Assembly: GCA_023429275.1 (NCBI GenBank)
Contig: JAEYWB010000454.1
Coordinates: forward strand, 1 to 9,820
DNA from: Planctomycetota bacterium
GTDB lineage: Bacteria > Planctomycetota > Planctomycetia > Planctomycetales > Planctomycetaceae
Reading direction: 5' to 3'
DNA: 9,820 nt
The translations under genes were made by a program, and so were the position numbers. Within the stretch, counting starts at the first letter, position 1. Every line of letters begins with the position of its first letter. The notes below the pieces were generated by a model. That model worked only from the letters and a program-made list of their open reading frames with translations, was not told the DNA's origin and ran no database searches. Positions 1 to 5,759 of the stretch are shown piece after piece.

Positions 1-174
1 CATCAAATCAGGCTGCGGCCCCGTCCGTCGCCCCTTGTCCGGTCCTCCGGAGGCGAAACCGGCCGTTCCCGGCGGGAAGAAAGGAGCCGGCTCAGTGCGG
101 CGGCCGGAGGCCCTCCGTACACTGGAAAGCTCGATGATTTCGCCGATCCGCCCCCCTTCATTCCCCCTTCCTTC
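1..174. other. Leader region without an assignable gene
   Basis: All three forward frames are open at the window edge. Frame 1 stays open into the permease gene at 175 but has no ATG or GTG before it. Frame 2 runs to a TGA at 200-202 and frame 3 to a TGA at 135-137. None of these tails resembles an ABC ATPase or a membrane-fusion protein, the expected neighbours of a MacB-type permease, so I assign no gene. Bases 151-174 are almost pure pyrimidine, with a single purine at 160. Confidence 0.5.
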
Positions 175-1524
175 ATGTTCCGTTTTGCCTTCGGCAACCT
201 GAGAAGCCGTCCGGTCCGATCGGCGCTCTCCATCCTGGGCCTCACCGTCGCCATCGCCGGGATGGTTGGGCTTTTCTCGATCGCCGGGGGAATCCAGAGC
301 CTGGTCAGCTCGACGTTCGAGATGATTCCCGGGATTCTCGTGCAGCAGCGCGGGGCACCGTTCCCTCTCTTCTCCTCGATTCCCTCCGCCTGGGAAGAAG
401 AGATTGCCAGTGTGCCCGGCGTGGCGGTCGTCAACGCCGAGGTGATGGGACGGATCAATCTCATCGAAGACAAGACCATCATCAGCCCGCCGAGATTCCT
501 GATCGGCCTCGATATCGAGACCCGGCTGAAACTCAAGAAGGACGTCTATCGCTCCAAGATGAAGGAGGGACGGTTTCTGGAACCGGGAGACCGCGGAACG
601 AACCGGTGCCTCGTCAGCAAGCCGATCGCAGACGAGTTCGGCAAGGGAGTCGGAGACGCGATCTCCATCAACGGCGATCCGATGCTGATCGTCGGTATCT
701 ATGAGTGCGGATCGCTGCTCCTCGACGTCAACGTCCTGTGCGACATCAACACCTGCCGCACGATGATCCGCATGCCCCCGGAGAATGTCTGCGGCTTCTA
801 CATCGAGCAGGATGGAACGGTGGCCGACAAGCCCCTCATAAAGAGCGTCGAAGACCGCTTTCGAGGTCGATCAGTCGCCCACTGGCAGTCATCGCTGTTC
901 AGCTCCCGTCCCGGGGCGAACCCGTTCCAGGAACTCGCGACCGCCATCGACCTCTGGCTGAAATCCGGAAAGAATTCATCGGCGACCGTAGCCTCATCGC
1001 CCACCGCCGGTGCGCCAGACAAGTCGGTCTCGCAGGCCCCGCAGGTGGCAGAGACGAAGTCACTCCCCTCTTCGGTCGAGCTGAGGTCCGCGGACGACTG
1101 GGCGGAACGCTTCAATGAGTTCAGCGGCGACCTGAATCTTTTCCTGGCGATCATGACGACGATCGGCCTCGTCATCGCAGGACTCAGCATCGTGAATACG
1201 ATGCTGATGAGCGTCTCCGAGCGGACGATCGAGTTCGGGGTGCTGCGGGCCAACGGGTGGTCCCGGGGGGACATCCTCAAGCTCATCACGCTGGAAAGCG
1301 GCCTCCTCGGAGGGATCGGCGGGCTCCTGGGAAGTGTTGCCGGCTATACAGTGACCCACATCCTCAACGCCATCTGGCCCGAGCGATTGCACCTGTATGC
1401 CGGCCCGGAGCTGATCCTGCTGGGACTGGCGGTGAGTGTCGGGCTCGGGATGCTCGGAGGGCTCTATCCCGCGTGGTATGCGGCCCGGATGTCGCCGATG
1501 GCGGCGATCCGGCGTGCCGCGTGA
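175..1524 (+). CDS. MacB/FtsX-family ABC transporter permease
   Basis: A 449-residue inner-membrane permease of the MacB/LolC/FtsX superfamily. These proteins work with a separate or fused ATPase to drive lipoprotein, peptide or drug export, or other mechanotransmission across the periplasm. The topology is typical: TM1 at about 16-40, a large extracytoplasmic MacB_PCD-like domain at about 41-320, then TM2 (323-345), TM3 (375-398) and TM4 (413-433). The FtsX core is recognisable from NTMLMSVSERTIEFGVLRAN after TM2 and from GLYPAWYAARMSPMAAIR at the C-terminus. The ATG at 175 is chosen because the N-terminal FRFAFGNLRSRPVRSALSILG is standard for the family and no other ATG or GTG lies upstream in frame. 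There is no Shine-Dalgarno sequence; the leader is a pyrimidine tract. An Ala/Ser/Pro/Thr-rich stretch at about 264-300, in the distal part of the extracytoplasmic domain, looks like a flexible insertion. No ATPase gene lies in the window; it may lie to the left. The substrate cannot be inferred. Confidence 0.93.
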   Translation: MFRFAFGNLRSRPVRSALSILGLTVAIAGMVGLFSIAGGIQSLVSSTFEMIPGILVQQRGAPFPLFSSIPSAWEEEIASVPGVAVVNAEVMGRINLIEDKTIISPPRFLIGLDIETRLKLKKDVYRSKMKEGRFLEPGDRGTNRCLVSKPIADEFGKGVGDAISINGDPMLIVGIYECGSLLLDVNVLCDINTCRTMIRMPPENVCGFYIEQDGTVADKPLIKSVEDRFRGRSVAHWQSSLFSSRPGANPFQELATAIDLWLKSGKNSSATVASSPTAGAPDKSVSQAPQVAETKSLPSSVELRSADDWAERFNEFSGDLNLFLAIMTTIGLVIAGLSIVNTMLMSVSERTIEFGVLRANGWSRGDILKLITLESGLLGGIGGLLGSVAGYTVTHILNAIWPERLHLYAGPELILLGLAVSVGLGMLGGLYPAWYAARMSPMAAIRRAA

Positions 1525-1642
1525 GGGGCCATCGGGCGCAGACCGATCGCCGGCGGGAGAATTCTCATCTTCAGTTCGCCCTCGATCGGAGCGACTTCCC
1601 ATCCGTGCCGTCACACGACACCGAGGTCGGTGAACCGGTCCG

Positions 1643-3142
1643 CTAGTTCTTTCGCTTGCTGACTTCCAGATCCTTGGCCTTGTTCTGAAGAAGACGCTCC
1701 TTCTTGTCCTTCTCCGGATCCTTGGCGGCCTGGAAGCCGATGACCGCCACGGAGACCAGCACCGTCACCATCGTGATCAGCGCGATCGTCATCGCGACGA
1801 TCGCGGGGAGCTTCCAGCCGAAAAGCTCATTCCCCAGGGCGAGTGCGAAATCCGCTTCCGTCAGGCCGGCCCCGCCCCGCTTGTTGAGAATGACGTGTTT
1901 CACCTCGCGGAGATCCCTGGAGATGATCAGCAGTCCCTGGCACTTGACGCACTGCCCCTTCTGGCCCGCATGCTTCCTCTTGAGCCGGAGGAGATGGTTG
2001 CACTTGGGGCATTGGGCCGAGCCGTCATGACGGATCTTCACGCTCTTCTTGACGATGTACTTCGCTGGCAAGGGCGTGATCCGAGTCTCGCCAGACCCGG
2101 CGACTGTGCTGCGGCCCGACTCCCTGACGGGAGGAGAGGTGAGGGCCATGCTCCGCGATGACGAAGGCTGGCGTTTCGCATCGCTCGACGCTTTCGGCGA
2201 CCCCGGTTTTGAAGCTGCGACATGAGTGGCGCTGGTCAGCGGCATCTCGGCCGACGACTGGGAAGAGAGTCCCGCCGCCGCGAGGAAAGCGCCGCTGAAC
2301 TCCGTGCAACTCGGAAACCTCTTCGCCGGCGTCTTCGCCAGGGCTCGGAGGATTACGGCGTCCACTTCGGCTGAAACGGACGGATTATGTCGCGAAGGAG
2401 GAAAGGGCATCTTGCTGGTCTGATTGACCATCGTCGCAGAGGGAGACGGACCTTCAAGCGGCGCGGTCCCGGTCAGCGCCTCGTAGACCGTCATCGCCAG
2501 GGAGTACTGGTCGGCACGGCCATCATACTTCTTGCCGAGCACGACTTCCGGCGCCACGTAGTTCGGTGTCCCAACCACCGCTCCGGCCGCTGTCATGCGG
2601 CTGTTGTCCTCATCCGGGTGAATGAGCCGCGACAGACCGAAATCGCCCAGGTAGGCGTGGCCGAACTCGTCGAACAGAATATTCGCGGGCTTGATGTCCC
2701 GATGGATGAACCCGCGGCCATGGACGAAATCGAGAGCATCCGCCATCCGAGGGAGCCACTCCGCCACGTTTGCGAGCGATTGCGGGGTCGACCTCCCGGC
2801 GATCGGGTAGATCCGGGTCTCGAGGCTTCCGCCCCCGATGAACTGCATCACGAAGTACGGGACCGTTCCGTGCTCACCGACATCGAGGATGCGGACGATG
2901 TGCGGATGAGTCAGCTTGACGAGAAAGCGTGACTCCTGCAGGAAGCGGTTCCGGAACTCGTCGATCTCGAGACGGGCCAGCGTCGGAACCTTGATGACCA
3001 CCTCGGTCTCGAGATTGTGATCCTTGGCCCGGAAGACATGGCCCATGCTTCCGCTTCCAAGCCGTTGTTCCACGCGATACCGCCCCCCGGCGATCGTCTG
3101 ACCGCTGAGATTGGTGCTCGTCAATGTGGATGGCAACGTCAT
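1643..3142 (-). CDS. Membrane-anchored Ser/Thr protein kinase with zinc ribbon
   Basis: A 499-residue Hanks-type (PknB-like) kinase. Its kinase domain spans about residues 22-290 with all key elements intact: glycine loop GSGSMG (29-34), beta-3 lysine K51 in VIK, alpha-C glutamate E70, catalytic loop HRDIKPAN (147-154, D149 as proton acceptor), DFG (167-169) and APE (197-199). It should therefore be catalytically active. A Ser/Pro/Ala-rich linker (about 293-355) follows. Next comes a zinc ribbon with C378, C381, C398 and C401 (C-X2-C-X16-C-X2-C). A single hydrophobic helix (about 444-470) and a 26-residue lysine-rich tail (474-499, net about +4) end the protein. The kinase and ribbon are presumably cytoplasmic. 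The far-side tail is too short for a PASTA-type sensor domain, so any signal is more likely sensed by the ribbon or by a partner. The start is supported by GGAG seven bases upstream. The gene converges on the ABC permease gene. Its substrates are unknown. Confidence 0.95.
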   Translation of the reverse strand: MTLPSTLTSTNLSGQTIAGGRYRVEQRLGSGSMGHVFRAKDHNLETEVVIKVPTLARLEIDEFRNRFLQESRFLVKLTHPHIVRILDVGEHGTVPYFVMQFIGGGSLETRIYPIAGRSTPQSLANVAEWLPRMADALDFVHGRGFIHRDIKPANILFDEFGHAYLGDFGLSRLIHPDEDNSRMTAAGAVVGTPNYVAPEVVLGKKYDGRADQYSLAMTVYEALTGTAPLEGPSPSATMVNQTSKMPFPPSRHNPSVSAEVDAVILRALAKTPAKRFPSCTEFSGAFLAAAGLSSQSSAEMPLTSATHVAASKPGSPKASSDAKRQPSSSRSMALTSPPVRESGRSTVAGSGETRITPLPAKYIVKKSVKIRHDGSAQCPKCNHLLRLKRKHAGQKGQCVKCQGLLIISRDLREVKHVILNKRGGAGLTEADFALALGNELFGWKLPAIVAMTIALITMVTVLVSVAVIGFQAAKDPEKDKKERLLQNKAKDLEVSKRKN

Positions 3143-3149
3143 GCGGCGT

Positions 3150-3153
3150 CTCC
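3150..3153 (-). promoter_or_regulatory. Ribosome binding site of the kinase gene
   Basis: Read on the minus strand, GGAG lies seven bases before the ATG at 3142-3140. This is a good Shine-Dalgarno match, and it supports that start over internal methionines. Confidence 0.7.
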
Positions 3154-3243
3154 AGTCTGCCCGCCACGAAGCCCTGTGGTGGTGCAGCCCAAGTCAGGCT
3201 TCCCTATCGAACAGAGGATTTTCCCAGGGCGGTCAGCGTCTGC

Positions 3244-3294
3244 ACAAGAGGCTTGTACCGGCTTTAACAGCGAGTTAACGCGGCAGGTCTGCCG
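3244..3294. repeat. Cluster of three adjacent dyads upstream of the kinase
   Basis: Three small inverted repeats follow one another. ACAAG-AGG-CTTGT lies at 3244-3256. A 21-base imperfect palindrome lies at 3261-3281 (GC, one mismatch, TTAAC, AGCGA, GTTAA, one mismatch, GC). CGGCAG-GT-CTGCCG lies at 3281-3294. They sit 102-152 bases upstream of the kinase start codon. They could be repressor or activator sites, or, if the kinase transcript starts further upstream, leader hairpins. Each arm is short, so one or more could be chance. Confidence 0.4.
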
Positions 3295-3672
3295 GCCTTT
3301 CCTATTAAATGCAATTCGGTCGAACGGGCGGCCCGCACCGGGGGAAGGAACGACGTCGTGGCAAGCCGGGGACCGAGGCAATCAGGATGAATTCCCCCGG
3401 GAACATGATGAGACAGACCAGAGGGCGAACTCGGCCTGTATTCCCGCAACATTCACACTCGGTTCCTGATCGCTTAATTCGTGAACGGTCCAATCTCCCT
3501 GTTCAAGTTGAGATTCATTCGATCACCCATCGATCCGACAACCGGATCAATACAGGACGATCGATTGCTGGGGGGGCAGCGGTTTCGAACGCTTTGTTTC
3601 GAGCTGACGTGGTTCCAGGGCAACGAAGTTGGAGTTTTCCCGCGGGCATGTTGCTTCGCGGGTCGTGATATC

Positions 3673-3705
3673 GGCGTGCAGCCTTGCTGCACTGTGGCGC
3701 ACGCC
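3673..3705 (+). promoter_or_regulatory. Two mutually exclusive hairpins before the DUF1559 gene
   Basis: A perfect 7-bp stem, GTGCAGC (3676-3682) with GCTGCAC (3686-3692), closes a 3-base loop. A second perfect 7-bp stem, GGCGTGC (3673-3679) with GCACGCC (3699-3705), shares the bases GTGC (3676-3679) with the first, so only one can form at a time. The element ends 13 bases before the Shine-Dalgarno sequence. If transcribed, it could act as a leader switch or an mRNA-stabilising structure; if it lies in the promoter, it could be an operator. No riboswitch family is recognised. Confidence 0.4.
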
Positions 3706-3718
3706 TTGAAGTCCCCAT

Positions 3719-3724
3719 GAGGAG
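3719..3724 (+). promoter_or_regulatory. Ribosome binding site of the DUF1559 gene
   Basis: GAGGAG lies six bases before the ATG at 3731. It is the strongest Shine-Dalgarno sequence in the window, consistent with high expression of this pseudopilin-like protein, and it fixes the start. Confidence 0.8.
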
Positions 3725-3730
3725 AGTTTC

Positions 3731-4978
3731 ATGCAGCGTCGTTTCGTGAAGAGCAACGTTCGGAGTGGTTTCACTCTGATCGAACTGCTCGTTGTCATCG
3801 CCATCATCTCGATCCTGGCTTCGTTCCTGCTTCCGGCCGTTCAACGCGCCCGTGAAGCCGCCCGGAACGCGCAGTGCAAGAACAACCTGAAAGACTTCGG
3901 CAAGGCCTTCTTCATTCGTGCGGAGACCGATCCGCAGGGGCGTCTGTGCACCGGAGCGTACGACTACAACCGTGACGGTAACCCAGCCCTTTACGGGTGG
4001 GTGGCCGACATCGTCAACAGCGGTTCCGGTCTTCCGCAGCAGATGCTCTGCCCGTCGAACCCGCTCAAGGTGTGCGAAAAGGTCAACGAGATGTTCGGCA
4101 CGGACACCTCCGGCTCGGGCAAGCTTCCGACGGAACTCGCCAGCCGCCTCAACGAAGCGGATCCGAAGAAGCTGATCTCCGACGGCACCACCGCGTGGAA
4201 TGGTGAAATGCCGGGAGCGACTCGTGCCCCGCTCATCCAGAATGTCCTCGATGCCGGATATGGCACCAACTACGCCACGAGCTGGTTCATGGTCCGGTCG
4301 GGTGTGAAGCTCGTCAACGACGGGACGAACAACTCGGTCATCGCGAGCGGAAACCCGACGGCGAGCACGAATGACGTCAAGGGTCTCGGCGGCGCCATCG
4401 GCCCGCTCACGCTGGTCGACGTTACCACGAGCCCGATTCCGAGCAGCAACATCCCTCTCCTCGGCGACGCGGCCCCCGGCGATATCAACGAGGCGACTCT
4501 CGCTCACGGCCTGCCGAACGCCCCGAAGGACACTCGTCTCACCGAGACGTCCTGCGATGGGCCGGCCTACTGGGATGGAGACAAGGTCGTCCTGCTGACC
4601 AATGCCGCCAAGATCACGGTTGGCGACGGCACGTCTACCTGTGCGTGGTGTGATGACGTCCTTCCGACCCCGAACGACCCCGGAAATGCGGGCGCCGACA
4701 CTTTCCTGTGGCTCCAGGACACCCGCGACTGGTATGCCGTCCACGGCTCCGGATCCAAGGGTGGAACCGGAAACCTCCTGTTCGCCGACGGCTCGGTCAA
4801 GCAGGCCGTCGACAAGAACGGGGACTCGTTCTTCAATCCCGGCTTCCCGGTCGGAACGATGGGGAGCGCGGCGGACGACGGGTACACCTCGTCGGACGTT
4901 GAGCTCGCTCCGTTCGAAGTCTACAGCGGCCCGAGCATCAAGAAGATCGAGACGATCGCCAAGGCCAAGTTCGAGTAG
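3731..4978 (+). CDS. DUF1559 prepilin-type N-terminal cleavage protein
   Basis: A 415-residue protein of the DUF1559 (SBP_bac_10-like) family, which is greatly expanded in planctomycetes and related to type II secretion pseudopilins. The N-terminus is a textbook prepilin signal: a short basic leader (residues 1-13), then [17 protein letters not shown]. Cleavage is expected between G13 and F14, and E18 is the conserved Glu5 of the mature protein. The hydrophobic helix ends near P35 and is followed by the family motif AREAAR. The C-terminal processing-associated motif is present as [10 protein letters not shown]. However, its histidine (H338) is 14 residues before D353-G354 instead of the usual nine, so the motif carries a five-residue glycine/serine-rich insertion. 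The extracytoplasmic part has several cysteines, including C107 and C115 and a CAWC pair (C304, C307), which may form disulfides. The start is set by GAGGAG six bases upstream. A strong stem-loop follows, so the gene is probably monocistronic. The precise role of DUF1559 proteins is not established; surface or envelope structures are suspected. Confidence 0.95.
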   Translation: MQRRFVKSNVRSGFTLIELLVVIAIISILASFLLPAVQRAREAARNAQCKNNLKDFGKAFFIRAETDPQGRLCTGAYDYNRDGNPALYGWVADIVNSGSGLPQQMLCPSNPLKVCEKVNEMFGTDTSGSGKLPTELASRLNEADPKKLISDGTTAWNGEMPGATRAPLIQNVLDAGYGTNYATSWFMVRSGVKLVNDGTNNSVIASGNPTASTNDVKGLGGAIGPLTLVDVTTSPIPSSNIPLLGDAAPGDINEATLAHGLPNAPKDTRLTETSCDGPAYWDGDKVVLLTNAAKITVGDGTSTCAWCDDVLPTPNDPGNAGADTFLWLQDTRDWYAVHGSGSKGGTGNLLFADGSVKQAVDKNGDSFFNPGFPVGTMGSAADDGYTSSDVELAPFEVYSGPSIKKIETIAKAKFE

Positions 4979-5014
4979 TCACCTCTGACTGCGTGATCGG
5001 CTCGACAAGAGCGA

Positions 5015-5050
5015 GGCTGGACAGTCCTCCGGACTGTCCGGCCTTCTTGT
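5015..5050 (+). terminator. Stem-loop terminator after the DUF1559 gene
   Basis: A 13-bp stem pairs 5015-5027 with 5031-5043 around a TCC loop. The inner nine base pairs (GGACAGTCC with GGACTGTCC) are perfect, and the outer four include one G-T wobble. TTCTTGT follows, a modest T-rich run. It lies 37 bases after the DUF1559 stop codon. It is a good candidate for rho-independent termination, separating this gene from the 5168 operon. Confidence 0.8.
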
Positions 5051-5101
5051 GTTCCGGGCTCGCTCTCCCCGTGGGGCATCGTCTCACGCTGGCCGATTCC
5101 T

Positions 5102-5151
5102 GTCGGATGATGCGTCCCCTGTTCCGACTGCCACGCTCAGTCCATTCCGAC
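5102..5151. repeat. Three copies of a GTCGGA/TCCGAC motif
   Basis: GTCGGA at 5102-5107 and TCCGAC at 5123-5128 form an inverted pair. A second TTCCGAC at 5145-5151 repeats the TTCCGAC at 5122-5128. The start positions are 21 and 23 bases apart, about two helical turns, and lie 17-66 bases upstream of the 5168 start codon. It could be a regulator-binding array. Six-base GC-rich motifs recur often by chance in DNA of this composition. Confidence 0.25.
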
Positions 5152-5167
5152 CTCTTCGATCTGAATC

Positions 5168-5710
5168 ATGGCTGCTCCCCCCTTAGAAGAACTCGCCCGG
5201 GCGTTCGACGGCTTTCGGCAGAGAGGCCGCGAACTCAGTGCCAGGGTTCGTTCTCAGATTCCGGCTCTCGTGGAATCAGGGCGTCCACTTTCCGCGGCGA
5301 CGCACCAGGAAATGGCAGCCTACAAGCAGAGATACATCGCGCTTTGCGAATTCGCGTGGCCCGGGCGATCCGCTCCGGTCGGCGCTCCAACTTTCGAACA
5401 TTTTCAGCGGCGTATCGCGGAGCTTGGGGACTCTCCGGCGCGGCGTCCCATCGACATCCTCCTGTCTCTGGTTGCGGCCCCCGGCAGCGAGGGGCTTCTG
5501 GAGTCAATCCGCTTCAAGATCAACGATCCCCCCGGGGGCGATCGCGAACGCATCAATGCGGTAGCCGCCGACCTGCTGACCCTGATTTCCAAAGACGAAA
5601 GCATCTCGGACGAGAGATGGCAACAGCTGCTCGACAGCGTGACAGCTCTCTTCGGGCGGGACGTCGCGTTTGCCGCCGCACGCGGCAAATTGACCCATCC
5701 CGCCTTGTGA
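5168..5710 (+). CDS. Unrecognised 180-aa protein, paralogue of next gene's N-terminus
   Basis: I do not recognise a named family. The 180-residue protein appears soluble: no signal peptide, no membrane segment, and a mostly helical-looking sequence. It is homologous to the first ~183 residues of the giant protein encoded downstream. Residues 6-59 align without gaps to residues 4-57 there (10 of 54 identical, with many conservative pairs such as R12/K, Y47/F and V22/I in block numbering). Residues 151-175 align to 159-183 with 13 of 25 identical, including W151, D156, G163-R164 and the terminal RGKL. This homology also shows that the 5168 frame is the real one, rather than the longer overlapping frame starting at 4993. 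No Shine-Dalgarno sequence precedes the ATG, as for the permease gene. The gene lies 49 bases upstream of the giant gene and is likely co-transcribed. It may be a partner or competitor of the fused domain, or simply a duplicated fragment. Confidence 0.8.
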   Translation: MAAPPLEELARAFDGFRQRGRELSARVRSQIPALVESGRPLSAATHQEMAAYKQRYIALCEFAWPGRSAPVGAPTFEHFQRRIAELGDSPARRPIDILLSLVAAPGSEGLLESIRFKINDPPGGDRERINAVAADLLTLISKDESISDERWQQLLDSVTALFGRDVAFAAARGKLTHPAL

Positions 5711-5759
5711 CCAAAGTCGCCAGGCGACGATGACCTTCCGCCAAGGACCGAATTGACTC

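Larger units (their letters stand above)
3143..3730. other. 588-base divergent intergenic region
   Basis: This region separates the divergently transcribed kinase (-) and DUF1559 (+) genes and should hold both promoters. Short reading frames cross it on both strands, but none has a recognisable domain or a convincing start, so I call none. It contains a cluster of dyads at 3244-3294, an AT-rich patch around 3301-3316 (TATTAAAT), and two overlapping hairpins at 3673-3705. I found no convincing -35/-10 pair for either gene by eye. The length and local AT enrichment, compared with the rest of the window, fit a regulatory region. Confidence 0.6.

Noticed and set aside
1..3. Possible minus-strand start codon at the window edge (divergent gene to the left)
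   Set aside because: Only the three bases are visible, with no ribosome site in the adjacent sequence; it cannot be supported.
1543..1589. Inverted repeat CCGATCG/CGATCGG around the palindrome GAGAATTCTC, between the convergent genes
   Set aside because: The 7-bp stem closes a 33-base loop and has no T-run on either strand, so it is not a convincing bidirectional terminator. GATCG-type words are frequent here.
3381..3411. TTCCC-CC-GGGAA dyad within the intergenic region
   Set aside because: Five-base arms with a two-base centre in GC-rich DNA are expected by chance, and nothing nearby supports a function.
3695..3710. Sigma-54-like element TGGCGC-N5-TTGAA
   Set aside because: The near-invariant GC of the -12 element is missing, and transcription would start at about 3722, inside the ribosome binding site of the DUF1559 gene.
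3515..4744. 409-codon open frame on the minus strand
   Set aside because: It lies antisense to the DUF1559 gene and half of the intergenic region. Its Arg/Gly/Val-rich product shows no domain, and the opposite strand carries a clear family match with a strong ribosome site.
4993..5733. 246-codon forward frame overlapping the 180-aa gene
   Set aside because: The product is Arg/Ser/Pro-rich as in off-frame GC-rich DNA, it starts before the terminator stem, and the alternative frame from 5168 is homologous to the next gene.
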